A stretch of 64,000 nt of DNA, taken from NCBI GenBank assembly GCA_965116945.1, contig OZ220734.1:1798001-1862000 (forward strand). Direction: 5' to 3'. The position numbers were made by a program, and so were the translations under genes. This DNA comes from Plut-88900 sp965116945 (GTDB lineage Bacteria; Chloroflexota; Dehalococcoidia; Plut-88900). Positions 1 to 8,730 of the stretch are shown piece after piece; positions within the stretch are counted from its first letter, which is position 1; each line of letters begins with the position of its first letter. The notes beneath the pieces are model-generated. The model did no database searches and was not told where the DNA came from. It worked only from the letters and a program-made list of their open reading frames with translations.

Positions 1-33
1 TCCGTTGAGGTGCTTGGCATAGGGGGTAGGTGA
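1..33 (+). CDS. possible 3' end of an upstream gene
   Basis: Frame 1 is open from the window edge to a TGA at 31-33 and would encode a ten-residue C-terminus rich in Gly, Val and Leu. This is too short to identify. A candidate promoter follows it (TTGACA at 36-41, TATCGT at 60-65, 18-base spacer), which would fit a gene boundary here. Confidence 0.25.
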   Translation, partial: SVEVLGIGGR

Positions 34-122
34 AATTGACAGGCTGGTTGAGGCAAAGGTATCGTGAGCCGACCCCGACCCTGTACCCACTGTTCGGGCG
101 TAACCCAAAGGACAGATAGACC

Positions 123-1229
123 ATGATGACATTCGGCCTTTTCCTCTCCTTCATGCAGATCTACGAAGAGCAGCGCGGTCTGGACATGTACAAGAACATG
201 CTGGAGCTCGCCACCCTAGCCGACGACCTCGGCTTCGATAACGTCTGGGTGCCAGAGCACCACCTCATCCACTATATCCCCGCCCCGAATGCGCTGCTGG
301 TTGCCAACCAGGTTGGACAGCACGTCAAGAACGCGACGGTCGGGACAGCGGTGGTCCTTCTGCCATTTCATCACCCCCTGGCCATCGCCGGAGACATAGC
401 AGCCACCGACAACATGCTGGAAGGCAAGTTCGAGCTTGGAGTCGCCCGAGGCGCCTACAAATACGAGTTCGACCGCTTCGAGCAGGAGTTCGGCGACAGC
501 AGGGCACGCTTTGACGAGTCCCTGGAGATTCTCGAGAAGATATGGCACAGCGAAGAAAAGGGAGTAGAGCACAGCGGACGGTTCTGGTCTTTCGAAAACA
601 CCTACGTCTGGCCCCGACCAGTCCAAAGCCCCCATCCACCGGTGTGGGTCGGATGCATGCACGACTCCACGATTCGTCACTACGCCCGCAAGGGCTACCA
701 CGTATTCAACGCTCCTTTCCGCCGACCCATGAGCCACATCCAACGCATGTGCGATGCATTCCACGAGGGTCGTGAGGATGCAGGAAATCCTCGAGGCGTT
801 CAGAAAATTGGAATGTCGAGGATGTACTACGTCGGTGAAACTAAGAAAGAGGCATTTGATAAAACGTGGGACGTGGTGATAAATCACCGCATCGGGACCC
901 GGCTCCACGACTACACCCAGAACTCCAACCCCAGGGCCTACGTCGCTCCCGAGTCCAACGACGACGACCCCACCCAGCAGGAGGTCTACGACAACCTCCT
1001 CATGGGCACCCCCGACGAAGTCCTCGAAAAGGTCTATGCCTTCGACAGGGCGGGCCTCGACCACCTGTCGCTGTTCACCCATTTCGGCCCGGGTCACGAG
1101 GATGCCATGCGCTCCCTAAAGCTCTTCGCCGAGGAAGTAATGAAACCCTATAGGGCGCGGGAGTCTGCGACGAATGGTCGGGAGCCGGTAGTCGCTGGCA
1201 AAGGTGTTGCCTGTGGGGTCGGGGGGTAG
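123..1229 (+). CDS. LLM-class flavin-dependent oxidoreductase
   Basis: Bacterial luciferase-like monooxygenase of 368 residues. These enzymes use reduced FMN or F420 to oxidise small organic substrates in the cytosol. The family fold shows in the N-terminal strand (MTFGLFLSFMQ), the ADDLGFDNVWVPEHH segment near residue 40 and the GKFELGVARGAYKYEF segment around residue 100. The C-terminal GTPDEVLEKV and the following HLSLFTHFGPG stretch are also typical. AAGGA lies nine bases before the ATG. The amidohydrolase gene begins four bases after the stop, so the two are probably cotranscribed and may act in one degradative route. The substrate cannot be told from sequence. Paralogues of this family are abundant in SAR202 genomes. 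Confidence 0.85.
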   Translation: MMTFGLFLSFMQIYEEQRGLDMYKNMLELATLADDLGFDNVWVPEHHLIHYIPAPNALLVANQVGQHVKNATVGTAVVLLPFHHPLAIAGDIAATDNMLEGKFELGVARGAYKYEFDRFEQEFGDSRARFDESLEILEKIWHSEEKGVEHSGRFWSFENTYVWPRPVQSPHPPVWVGCMHDSTIRHYARKGYHVFNAPFRRPMSHIQRMCDAFHEGREDAGNPRGVQKIGMSRMYYVGETKKEAFDKTWDVVINHRIGTRLHDYTQNSNPRAYVAPESNDDDPTQQEVYDNLLMGTPDEVLEKVYAFDRAGLDHLSLFTHFGPGHEDAMRSLKLFAEEVMKPYRARESATNGREPVVAGKGVACGVGG

Positions 1230-1233
1230 GGTG

Positions 1234-2883
1234 ATGGAAGACAAGACGGCGCTATTTACGTCCAGCAAGGTTATCAGCATGGCCCGGGTCCCGGGCCGCG
1301 GCAATGACTCCGTAGCTGTAAGGGGCGATTCTATCTTGGACGTGGGGCCGCGCGGTCGGATGGAGGAGGCTTTGGGCGAGGGCGTCACGACCTACGATTT
1401 CGGGGGCCGGCCCATCACGCCGGGCTTTGTGGATGTCCACGTCCATCCTGAAATGGCTTCACTGGCGCTGTATAACCGTGTAGACGTGCATACACCGCCT
1501 CGGGAGACGATAGACGACGTAATCGAGGCTTTCCGCCAGAACATGGACATGGCAGACGAGACCGGCTGGCTGTTCGGGCACGGAAGCCTCTTCCAGGACC
1601 AGAAGCTGAAAGATAAGCGGCTGCCCAACCGCCGAGACTTGGACAAAGTCAGTACAGATATCCCCGTTGCCATGATGGCCGGTGGCCACAACCTGATCCT
1701 GAATTCCAGAGCCTTGGAACTGGTGGGTATAGGGCCAGGGTTTCGGGTCCCGGCGGGGGCTACGGTGGAGTTGGAGGAATCGGGAGAGCCCAACGGGATA
1801 ATCAAGGACCTGGAGCACCTCCTCCCCATCCCCCGCCCCGACCTTGCAACCAAGGAGCGGGCCCTCAAAGCCATTTCCAAGGAGCATCTAACCGCCAATG
1901 GTGTCACCACCATCGGGGACATATCCCACAGCACCGAGGGAATAGAGCTGGCCGACCGCCTGATAGGCAGCGGAGACATCAACGTCCGCTTCAGAACATA
2001 CATCTGGGTCCCGAGACTGATGTCCATAAACGATGCCTGCCATTGGCAGGACCACCTCACCATCAACTCCGATGAAAAGCACATGCGGATCCAGGGCGTG
2101 AAGATGTTCGCCGATGGTGGCTACTCCGCCGCCCTCGCGGCTGTGAAATTGCCCTACCTAGGACGAAACGGCTCCCGAGGCAAGCTGGCCTTGAACCGTA
2201 TGCAGATCCGCAATGCGATGGTCGGGACCCGGGAGGCGGGGCTGCAGCTGATCATCCACTGCAACGGAGAACGGGCCCAGGAGTCGATGTGTAAGGTAGC
2301 CATCGAGCTCGGTGACCCGCCCACGGGCCGGATGGTTAACAGGATGGAGCACGCCGGCAACTTCGTTTCTGATCCTTATACCAGAGATTTGTGGAGGAAG
2401 GCAGGCCTCATGCCCGCGCCCCAGGCTGTCTTTCTCTACACCTTCGGTGACTACTTTCCCGTCTACATGGGCGACTACGCCGGCAAGGGCCGCTTCTCCT
2501 TCCGCACGATGGTCGACGAAGGTTGGGAGTTGCCCTGCAGCTCAGATGGCTCGGGATCCGAGGCCCGGCACTTCAACCCGTTCTTCAGCATCTGGGCAGC
2601 CGTGAAGCGACAGACCTTCACAGGTCAGATAATCGATCCCGAACAGCGCGTATCGGTGGATGAAGCTCTGAAGATGCACACCATATACCCCGCCGCCGCC
2701 CTGGGCGAAGACGACGTCAAAGGGAGCCTTGAGCCGGGCAAGCTCGCTGACATCGTAGTCCTGGACCGCGACCCGAGCGGAATGTCGGGAGACGAGATTC
2801 TGGACGTGAAGGTAGACTACGTGTTTCTAGGGGGGCGAGAGGTGTACCGGAGGCCGGGTGCCGAGGAATACGCCATCCGATAG
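1234..2883 (+). CDS. YtcJ-like metal-dependent amidohydrolase
   Basis: Member of the amidohydrolase superfamily, YtcJ/AepA branch, 549 residues, likely hydrolysing a C-N or C-O bond with a bound metal. The VDVHVH metal motif follows the beta-sandwich at the N-terminus. Other expected pieces are FADGGYSAAL in mid-protein, IIHCNGERA, the SSDGSG aspartate motif and a C-terminal GSLEPGKLADIVVLD strand that completes the beta-sandwich. The start is taken at ATG 1234 behind a GGGGGGTAGGG stretch; an upstream GTG at 1204 would overlap the previous gene. Pairing with a flavin monooxygenase suggests catabolism of a cyclic or amide compound, but the substrate is unknown. Confidence 0.85.
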   Translation: MEDKTALFTSSKVISMARVPGRGNDSVAVRGDSILDVGPRGRMEEALGEGVTTYDFGGRPITPGFVDVHVHPEMASLALYNRVDVHTPPRETIDDVIEAFRQNMDMADETGWLFGHGSLFQDQKLKDKRLPNRRDLDKVSTDIPVAMMAGGHNLILNSRALELVGIGPGFRVPAGATVELEESGEPNGIIKDLEHLLPIPRPDLATKERALKAISKEHLTANGVTTIGDISHSTEGIELADRLIGSGDINVRFRTYIWVPRLMSINDACHWQDHLTINSDEKHMRIQGVKMFADGGYSAALAAVKLPYLGRNGSRGKLALNRMQIRNAMVGTREAGLQLIIHCNGERAQESMCKVAIELGDPPTGRMVNRMEHAGNFVSDPYTRDLWRKAGLMPAPQAVFLYTFGDYFPVYMGDYAGKGRFSFRTMVDEGWELPCSSDGSGSEARHFNPFFSIWAAVKRQTFTGQIIDPEQRVSVDEALKMHTIYPAAALGEDDVKGSLEPGKLADIVVLDRDPSGMSGDEILDVKVDYVFLGGREVYRRPGAEEYAIR

Positions 2884-2905
2884 TTGCGGGTAGCCTGGTC
2901 TCCTG

Positions 2906-3757
2906 TCAGTTCAGGAACTCCGTCTTCCACCCGTCATAAGCGCTTTGCCCCAAGGCGATGTCCATAGTTTCCTGGGATGCGAGATTGTCCTTAAGCTCCT
3001 CTCCCCCCATCCCCGACCTCTGCGCCTTGTAGGTGTCCAGAAGCGCCTTCATTGCCGCACGAATGGGCAGATGCCCCTTCTGCGCGATCCGCACCCCCGC
3101 TGAGGCCATCCGGTCCAGGTCGTCCAGCTCCGGGGCCCGGGACCCGGTCAGCAGCGGAAGAGACGTGTCTTTATGGATGCGCTCCAGCTGGGCAATGGTG
3201 GAGACTCCCGTCAAGAATAGCGCGTCGACCCCCAGGCCGGCGTAAGCCCGTGCCCGCTCCTCAACGGAGTCCGGACCTGCAATGCTTCTCCCGATTATTA
3301 CCAGCGATTCGTCCTGCCTAGCTCTCAAGGCAGCCTTCAGCTTTCCAGTCATCTCCTCGATGGATATCAGCTGTTGCTCGGGCCCCGAGCCGAAAGTTGT
3401 CGGAAGCACCGTGTCCTCGATGGTCAGGGCCGAGACCCCCGCATTTTCCATTTCCTCCACCGTGCGCATGACGTTGAGAGCGTTGCCGTAGCCGTGATCC
3501 GCGTCAACCAGCAGGCTGATGTCGGAGGCCCGGGTGATGCGTCTGGCCTGGTCTGCGAACTCCGTAAGCGTAATCAGCGTCCAGTCCGGCACCCCGATTG
3601 CCACTGCCGATGCGATTGATCCGGCTAACATCCCGATTTCGAATCCTGCAGCTTCCGCCAGCCGTGCGGACATGGCGTCGAATACGGAGGCTGGTCGGAT
3701 GCAAGTGTCTCGGGCGAGGTGGTCACGGAAGCGCATCCTTCGTTCGGCGATGAGCAT
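2906..3757 (-). CDS. oxaloacetate decarboxylase, isocitrate lyase/PEP mutase superfamily
   Basis: 283-residue TIM-barrel enzyme resembling the Pseudomonas PA4872-type oxaloacetate decarboxylase, which turns oxaloacetate into pyruvate and CO2 using Mg2+. The shared landmarks are the ASVFDAMSARLAE N-terminus, the long DADHGYGNALNVMRTVEE block and the ALTIEDTVLP motif carrying the metal-site acidic residues. The start is set at ATG 3757, which has AGGA six bases upstream; a further upstream in-frame start would add 20 unconserved residues. Other members of the superfamily (PEP mutase, methylisocitrate lyase) are less likely because the GYGNALNVMRTV block is typical of the decarboxylase branch. 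Confidence 0.75.
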   Translation of the reverse strand: MLIAERRMRFRDHLARDTCIRPASVFDAMSARLAEAAGFEIGMLAGSIASAVAIGVPDWTLITLTEFADQARRITRASDISLLVDADHGYGNALNVMRTVEEMENAGVSALTIEDTVLPTTFGSGPEQQLISIEEMTGKLKAALRARQDESLVIIGRSIAGPDSVEERARAYAGLGVDALFLTGVSTIAQLERIHKDTSLPLLTGSRAPELDDLDRMASAGVRIAQKGHLPIRAAMKALLDTYKAQRSGMGGEELKDNLASQETMDIALGQSAYDGWKTEFLN

Positions 3758-3850
3758 GTAGGTTCCTATAGTCGGATGTTTGGAGACAGTATAATGGGCC
3801 TCCAGAGAATCCTGCACTCATATGATTTGGCCATTTAGGAGCAATAACAG

Positions 3851-4411
3851 ATGGACATAAGACACATTGTGGAATTGGCGTTCCAGGAACTGGAAGGGGA
3901 ACTGGCCCACATGCTCGAAGGTCTGTCACCCGAGGACCTGGACTGGAAACCCGACCAGGATGCCAACTCGATCTCTTTCCTCATGTGGCACATAGGTCGG
4001 GCGGAAGACATTTTTGTTAGCGACTACGCTCTTCGCCAGGCCCAGGTATTTGAACGTGGAGGGTGGGCCGACCGTTGGGGCATCGCAGTGGACGACACCG
4101 GGTTCGCTTACGGCCGGGAAGAGCTTGATGCCTACCCAAATCCACCGCTAAGTGAAATAGCAGAATACAGAAAACAGGTTCGCGACGAAAGCCTCACGTA
4201 CCTTAAAGCACTCTCAGAGAACGACTTTGACATTGTCCCGCTCAGCGACCACCCTAGACGCCGCGACTACACCATAGGTCGGGTGTGGAGCCATCTCATC
4301 TGCGAAATTGCCCAGCACGTGGGCCAAATATCCTATATCAGAGGTCTGCTGAAGGGCCTGAACCAGCGGGGAAGCGTCGGGGACTGGAATTGGATTAACA
4401 GGGGCAATTGA
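3851..4411 (+). CDS. DinB family protein
   Basis: 186-residue four-helix-bundle protein of the DinB/YfiT (DUF664-like) type, a fold that often binds a metal through three histidines and includes thiol-dependent transferases. Visible are the LSPEDLDWKPDQDANSISF segment, the first histidine in FLMWHIGRAED and a second in SHLICEIAQHVGQISYIRGL near the C-terminus, the usual HxxxH region. A GGAG lies eight bases before the ATG. It converges with the exonuclease gene, with three bases between the two ends. The substrate is unknown. Confidence 0.75.
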   Translation: MDIRHIVELAFQELEGELAHMLEGLSPEDLDWKPDQDANSISFLMWHIGRAEDIFVSDYALRQAQVFERGGWADRWGIAVDDTGFAYGREELDAYPNPPLSEIAEYRKQVRDESLTYLKALSENDFDIVPLSDHPRRRDYTIGRVWSHLICEIAQHVGQISYIRGLLKGLNQRGSVGDWNWINRGN

Positions 4412-4414
4412 CCC

Positions 4415-5293
4415 CTAAGGGTGCGGGGTAGGAAGGTCAGATTCCACCAGGCGGGTGAATCCATGCGCAGCACAAAAGTCCCGGAAGCCGGGGGTTGGGA
4501 TTCCTCTCCAGCGCAGGTCTTCAAGGTTCTCCCTGATGGATACGTCTTTCCTTAAGGTGGCTAGCTTCTTATAGAGGAAGGCTTCCGAGCGCATTTCGGT
4601 CAAGTTTTGAGCCAGCGTCTTCGCGCCGCGCACTTTCACGGCCCACTCCCCCGGGTCCGCTGGAATATCCTCAATGTGCACGTAATGTGAGAGTACCGTA
4701 GCCGTACCTCCCGCCCCCCACCGAGGAATCCCCGGTATCCCATCCGCACTGTCTCCGACCAGCGCCAGGTAGTCCGGAATGGACTCAGGTCGCACCCCGA
4801 ACTTTTCGAATACTGCCGCCTCGTCCAGGACTATCTCACGCCTTCTGTCCAGGCAGACCACCCTGTCCCCTGAGACTAGCTGGCACAAATCCTTGTCCGG
4901 TGAGCAAATTACGACCTGTTCAATTTCGGGATGGATTTGCCAACGGGCGGCTGCCGTTGCCAGGGCGTCGTCGGCCTCGAACTCCAGCATTGGCCAGGCC
5001 GTAATGCCCAAGGTTCGGACTGCCTCTTCAGCCAGGTTGAACTGGGCCGCCAGCTCTTCCGGTATTCCTCTGCCGTCTTTGTACGCCGGGAATAGATCGT
5101 TTCGAAATGACTCTATTACGTGGTCGAAGGCGCAGGCCACGTGGGTGACGTCGGGCTGGCGCAGCAGAAGCAGCAGAGTCTGGACTAGGCCCCTGACTGC
5201 AGCCACGGGCCGACCCTCGGGTGAGGAAATTGGCGGCATGGCGAAATGCGCCCGAAAGAGTTCGTATGTCCCGTCTACCAGGTGCAGTTTCAT
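4415..5293 (-). CDS. standalone 5'-3' exonuclease (FEN/Pol I N-domain type)
   Basis: 292-residue flap-endonuclease-family protein resembling the N-terminal exonuclease domain of DNA polymerase I without the polymerase. Metal-site acidic residues appear in MKLHLVDGTYELFRAHF at the start, in CAFDHVIESFRNDLFPAYK, in LEFEADDALATAA and in CSPDKDLCQLV. A helix-hairpin-helix-like stretch follows at YLALVGDSADGIPGIPRWG. The chosen ATG has an AGAGG eight bases upstream, and the longer reading adds 31 unconserved residues. It probably processes flaps or RNA primers in replication and repair. No polymerase gene is next to it. Confidence 0.85.
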   Translation of the reverse strand: MKLHLVDGTYELFRAHFAMPPISSPEGRPVAAVRGLVQTLLLLLRQPDVTHVACAFDHVIESFRNDLFPAYKDGRGIPEELAAQFNLAEEAVRTLGITAWPMLEFEADDALATAAARWQIHPEIEQVVICSPDKDLCQLVSGDRVVCLDRRREIVLDEAAVFEKFGVRPESIPDYLALVGDSADGIPGIPRWGAGGTATVLSHYVHIEDIPADPGEWAVKVRGAKTLAQNLTEMRSEAFLYKKLATLRKDVSIRENLEDLRWRGIPTPGFRDFCAAHGFTRLVESDLPTPHP

Positions 5294-5391
5294 ATCGACC
5301 TCTTGGGAGAGGATTATACAGGGGTGTAGAAGGCGACCTATCTGGTATCCTCCCTCTGGGAACAGTCTAACCACGGAACAAAACAAGGGAT

Positions 5392-6243
5392 ATGAAAGAA
5401 AAAACGGTATTGATTACGGGGGCCAACGCGGGCATTGGACTGGCCACGTCAATTGGGCTGGCTAGGCTCGGGGCCCGGGTCTTGATGGTCAGCAGGGACG
5501 AGGGCCGAGGGCGGGACGCCCTCCGCATAGTCAAAGACAAGACCGGAAACGACAACGTGCACCTCTTCATAGCAGATCTCTCGGAACCATCTGCAATCAG
5601 GGCACTTGCCAAAAACGTTGAGCGTGAAGTCGAGGCACTGCATGTCCTCCTCAACAACGCCGCCGTCATACCTCGGCGGCGAGAGGTGACCAAGGACGGG
5701 CTGGAAGTGCAGTTTGCCGTCAACCACCTCGCCTATTTCCACCTCACTGGGCTACTGCTGGGCATTCTCAAGGCCGATGTGCCCTCCCGCGTAGTGAACA
5801 TATCCTCCCAGGTTCACGTGGGAGCTACCATAGAATTCGACGACCTTCAGTCGGAGCGGGAATATGGGAGGACCCGAGTCTATGGCAAGACCAAGCTGGC
5901 CAACATACTGTTCACGTACGAATTGGCGAGAAGGTTGGAGAATACAGGAGTTACTGTGAACTGCCTGCACCCGGGCGTCGTGGCCACAAACCTGCTCGCC
6001 GATGCAGGAGGACTGCCGCGCAAACTGAAGGCAGTGACGAGGATAGCAGCAGTCAGCATGGAGGCCGGAGCCCGAACATCCATCTATCTGGCATCTTCAG
6101 AAGAAGTGGAAGGCGTGACCGGACGGTATTTTGTGAAGGAGAAGGCCGTGGCCTCGTCTCCGGAGTCCTACGACGAAGACTCCGCCCGACGCCTTTGGGA
6201 CATCAGCTGCCGGATGACGGGACTGGACCCAAACTGGGCCTGA
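5392..6243 (+). CDS. SDR oxidoreductase, retinol dehydrogenase-like
   Basis: 283-residue classical short-chain dehydrogenase/reductase. The dinucleotide site TGANAGIG lies near residue 9, the NNAAV motif near 90 and the catalytic Ser and YGKTK pair at about 140-165. The CLHPGVVATN segment follows the active site. Arg at SRDEGRGRD after the second strand suggests NADP(H) preference. The closest known group is the retinol dehydrogenase/WW-domain oxidoreductase type, which in bacteria acts on diverse alcohols and carbonyls. AAGGG is very close to the ATG. It is convergent with the hydrolase gene that follows. Confidence 0.85.
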   Translation: MKEKTVLITGANAGIGLATSIGLARLGARVLMVSRDEGRGRDALRIVKDKTGNDNVHLFIADLSEPSAIRALAKNVEREVEALHVLLNNAAVIPRRREVTKDGLEVQFAVNHLAYFHLTGLLLGILKADVPSRVVNISSQVHVGATIEFDDLQSEREYGRTRVYGKTKLANILFTYELARRLENTGVTVNCLHPGVVATNLLADAGGLPRKLKAVTRIAAVSMEAGARTSIYLASSEEVEGVTGRYFVKEKAVASSPESYDEDSARRLWDISCRMTGLDPNWA

Positions 6244-6256
6244 ACCGCGGACGAGA

Positions 6257-7126
6257 CTAGGAGTCCAGGAAGTCCAACACCAGCCGCGCCGTCTCTTCAG
6301 GCTCTTCCAGGTGGACGAAGTGCCCTGTCCCGGGAATGACCACTTTGGTCAGCGGCCCTGTGAAGAATCGGTCCATCTGCTCGAAGGACTCAAGGCGTTT
6401 GGGCCTGTCATGGGTGCCGTGGAGTGCAAGTGTGGGAACGGTTATGGGCGCCGAGGCCAGCCGTGCTTCTGTCTCCTCCAGGCTCGGATCTCTTATCTCA
6501 GAATTAACAGCGTGTCGGTAGTATTCCAGGGCGGCCTTTACTACACCAGGCTGCCGGAACGTATCCTTCACCGACTCTAGCAGTTCGGAAGGGATGTCCC
6601 AGTTGGGTGAAGCATTCTTCCACCAGTCGACTATGAACTGGTAATCATTGTGGGGAAGCGTGGTCTCGGCGGCGGGAAGCTGGAAGTAGTATGTGTGCCA
6701 GACGCCCCGAAGGAAGTCGAAGTCCCGGTCCAGGGCCGCGCCCGAATGAGCCGCACCCAGGGTCACAAGTTTGGTGACCTTTTCGGGCCCCAGGGCAGCT
6801 GCCGAGTACCCCGCCTGAGCCCCCCAGTCGTGGCCAATCACAATCGCGGAATTAGACCCCAGGGCGCGTATCAGTGCCAGTGCATCCTGGCCCAGAACGG
6901 CGGACTGGTATCGACCATCTTTAGGAACGGATGTCGGCGCATAGCCCCGCATGTATGCAGCCACACCCCGGAACCCCGCCCCCGCAAGCTTCGGAAGTAA
7001 GTAGCGGTAGGTTAGAGCGTTGTCCGGGAAACCATGGAGACACAATACCAGGGGCCCTTCGCCCGACTCTACGAAGCTGAAATCGACTGAGTTGGCCTTC
7101 ACAGTTCCTGTTTTGAAGTCCAGCAT
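6257..7126 (-). CDS. alpha/beta hydrolase, epoxide hydrolase-like
   Basis: 289-residue alpha/beta hydrolase. The oxyanion-hole motif HGFPDN, the nucleophile elbow GHDWGAQ with an aspartate, the late acid in HGTHDRP and the final histidine in GTGHFVHLEEP are all present. An aspartate nucleophile points to epoxide hydrolase or haloalkane dehalogenase chemistry rather than a serine esterase. The HGFPDN and GHDWG motifs favour epoxide hydrolase. The start at ATG 7126 is chosen because family homology begins there; the extended reading adds 32 low-complexity residues. The substrate is unknown, and the two flanking SDR genes suggest xenobiotic or lipid catabolism. Confidence 0.8.
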   Translation of the reverse strand: MLDFKTGTVKANSVDFSFVESGEGPLVLCLHGFPDNALTYRYLLPKLAGAGFRGVAAYMRGYAPTSVPKDGRYQSAVLGQDALALIRALGSNSAIVIGHDWGAQAGYSAAALGPEKVTKLVTLGAAHSGAALDRDFDFLRGVWHTYYFQLPAAETTLPHNDYQFIVDWWKNASPNWDIPSELLESVKDTFRQPGVVKAALEYYRHAVNSEIRDPSLEETEARLASAPITVPTLALHGTHDRPKRLESFEQMDRFFTGPLTKVVIPGTGHFVHLEEPEETARLVLDFLDS

Positions 7127-7262
7127 AATGCGTAGGTTATGGTGTTCGAGCCTCGCAGGCAAGGGGAAGTCAGCGTTGACGGAAGGAGGGCCGCTCTCTA
7201 AACTGCCAGACGACCCAGGCACCGCTATTCAATAGAAGAATCTCGAAGGTATGGAGCAGACG

Positions 7263-8075
7263 ATGGGCGAACTCGATGGCAAAGTTGCGATTGTGACTGG
7301 TGCGGGAAGACTGAGGGGAATCGGAAGGGCGGCGTGTGTTGCATTGGCAAAATTGGGCGCTGACATTGTGCCCACTGGCACGGGCCGGAACCCCGATTCC
7401 TTCCCGGATGACGAAAAGGCGATCGATTGGAAGGACATTGAAAGCACGGCTGAACAGGTGCGGGCACTCGGGCGACGGGCCTTGCCGCTGGTGGTGGACG
7501 TATCCAATGCTGAGGACGTAGCGGATATGGCGGCGAAGACGGTGCGGGAATTCGGGCGCATCGACATCATGGTGAATAACGCCGCCTACGCCCGGGGCGC
7601 CGACCGGGTACCGACGGTGGTCCTTGACGATGCCATTTTCAAGAGGGTGGTCGATATCAAGATCATGGGGACTTACCTTTGCTCAAAGGCCGCAGCACAG
7701 GTGATGCTGGCCCGGGGAGAAGGTGGGAAGATTATCAACGTGTCGTCGGGTGCTGGGAAGAGAGGTGATGCCGATACCCTTGCCTATTGCGCAGGATGCT
7801 TCGCTCAGGTTGCCATGACCCAGACTTTGGCCCACGAGTTGGGGCCCTACGGGGTGAATGTGAACTGTGTCTGCCCTGGCGCCGTAGACACCCACCGCAT
7901 GGATGATCTGGTGTTTTCGGATGCCTGGGAAGAGATGGCGCAGGAGACTCCCATTGGCAGAAACGGCACCGACGAGGAGGTGGGAGAATTCATAGCCTAC
8001 CTTTGCACTAAGCCGGCGTCCTGGATCCACGGCCAGTCGATTAATATCGACGGTGGTCTGATCATGGAACACTGA
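7263..8075 (+). CDS. SDR family protein lacking the catalytic lysine
   Basis: 270-residue short-chain dehydrogenase fold with TGAGRLRGIG at the nucleotide site, NNAAYARG mid-protein, NVSSGAGKRG carrying the catalytic serine, and a C-terminal SINIDGG. The catalytic tyrosine is present, but the lysine four residues later is a cysteine (AYCAGCFAQ), unlike the usual YxxxK. GGAG six bases before ATG 7263 favours that start over ATG 7251. The protein may be inactive, use altered chemistry, or bind a ligand. A long insert before ALPLVVDV is typical of FabG-like members acting on larger substrates. A bidirectional hairpin follows the stop. Confidence 0.8.
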   Translation: MGELDGKVAIVTGAGRLRGIGRAACVALAKLGADIVPTGTGRNPDSFPDDEKAIDWKDIESTAEQVRALGRRALPLVVDVSNAEDVADMAAKTVREFGRIDIMVNNAAYARGADRVPTVVLDDAIFKRVVDIKIMGTYLCSKAAAQVMLARGEGGKIINVSSGAGKRGDADTLAYCAGCFAQVAMTQTLAHELGPYGVNVNCVCPGAVDTHRMDDLVFSDAWEEMAQETPIGRNGTDEEVGEFIAYLCTKPASWIHGQSINIDGGLIMEH

Positions 8076-8097
8076 CAGAAACCGGAGTTAAAAGACT

Positions 8098-8124
8098 CGT
8101 GGGCCTGGCATTGCCAGGCCCACG
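8098..8124. terminator. bidirectional hairpin terminator between converging genes
   Basis: A near-perfect inverted repeat (13-base arms 8098-8110 and 8112-8124, CGTGGGCCTGGCA and its complement) lies between the SDR gene and hicB, which converge here. A short T-rich stretch follows on the plus strand, and a TTTTAA run lies on the other side for the minus strand, so it could stop transcription both ways. Confidence 0.7.
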
Positions 8125-8147
8125 TTGCTTTGGACGGGGATTTCGAC

Positions 8148-8474
8148 TTAACCGATAGCAGCCTTTTCAATCGTCTTGGAAATCCATGCGTTGAGACTCA
8201 AGCCTTCAAGGCTGGCGGCAGATATTGCGGCACGATGCACATCGGGGGAGACGCGAAGGGATATCTTGCCGTGGCGCGGCCGCTCGGGCTCTCTGCCATT
8301 TTCTCTACAGAATGCTATGTACTCATCAACGGATAGTTTGAATTCCCTTTTTAGCTGGTCGGCAGTGTCAGCTTGGAAATGAATGGTGTCCCGAGTATTT
8401 ATGACCCGGCCCGACAGGATGCCCTCTTCAAAATCTACATGGGTTTTTGCTATGTACCCCTTATAGGTCAGCAT
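8148..8474 (-). CDS. hicB: HicB-type antitoxin
   Basis: 108-residue antitoxin of the HicAB toxin-antitoxin class. The N-terminal half has the partial RNase-H-like fold of HicB (YKGYIAKTHVDFEEGILSGRV, then a DTADQLKREFKLSVDEYIAFC helix). The C-terminal half, starting at about residue 70 (HGKISLRVSPDVHRAAISAA), looks like an Arc-type ribbon-helix-helix DNA-binding domain that would repress the operon. Its ATG lies inside the end of hicA, overlapping by 14 bases, with a purine-rich GAGAGAGG sequence upstream. Gene order is toxin first, antitoxin second, as in many hicAB loci. Confidence is high because the partner is adjacent. Confidence 0.85.
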   Translation of the reverse strand: MLTYKGYIAKTHVDFEEGILSGRVINTRDTIHFQADTADQLKREFKLSVDEYIAFCRENGREPERPRHGKISLRVSPDVHRAAISAASLEGLSLNAWISKTIEKAAIG

Positions 8475-8724
8475 CAGAGATACCTGCCTCTCTCAAGAAA
8501 TTTCTGATAGCTTCCACAAGGTCTTTGCTTGCCTCCGGCCTGGGGTGAGGGCGGTGAAAAACTGCAAAACTGTCATCCAAGCGTAGACTGATTCTGGATC
8601 CAGCCCTCTGTCCCAATGCAGCGTCCAATGCCATGAACAAAGACTCAATGTCCGCCCACCGGATACCCGACCTCGTAGGGCTTTCGAAGATGGCGGCCAG
8701 AGTCCTACGGTGTTTCCGCCTCAC
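8461..8724 (-). CDS. hicA: HicA-type toxin (mRNA interferase)
   Basis: 87-residue HicA-like toxin with a double-stranded RNA-binding-like fold, expected to cleave mRNA until bound by HicB. It runs from IRWADIESLFMALDAALG through SRISLRLDDSFAVFHRPHPRPE to KDLVEAIRNFLREAGI. The histidine in RPHPRPE is in the position of the catalytic His of the family. The start codon is GTG. It is somewhat longer than the 60-80 residue norm because of an arginine-rich N-terminus. The gene is first in a two-gene operon that begins next to a perfect palindrome. Confidence 0.85.
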   Translation of the reverse strand: MRRKHRRTLAAIFESPTRSGIRWADIESLFMALDAALGQRAGSRISLRLDDSFAVFHRPHPRPEASKDLVEAIRNFLREAGISDADL

Positions 8725-8730
8725 TCAAAT

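Noticed and set aside
216..1097. Long open frame on the minus strand over the monooxygenase gene
   Set aside because: It lies wholly inside a strong gene in the opposite direction and has no domain or SD.
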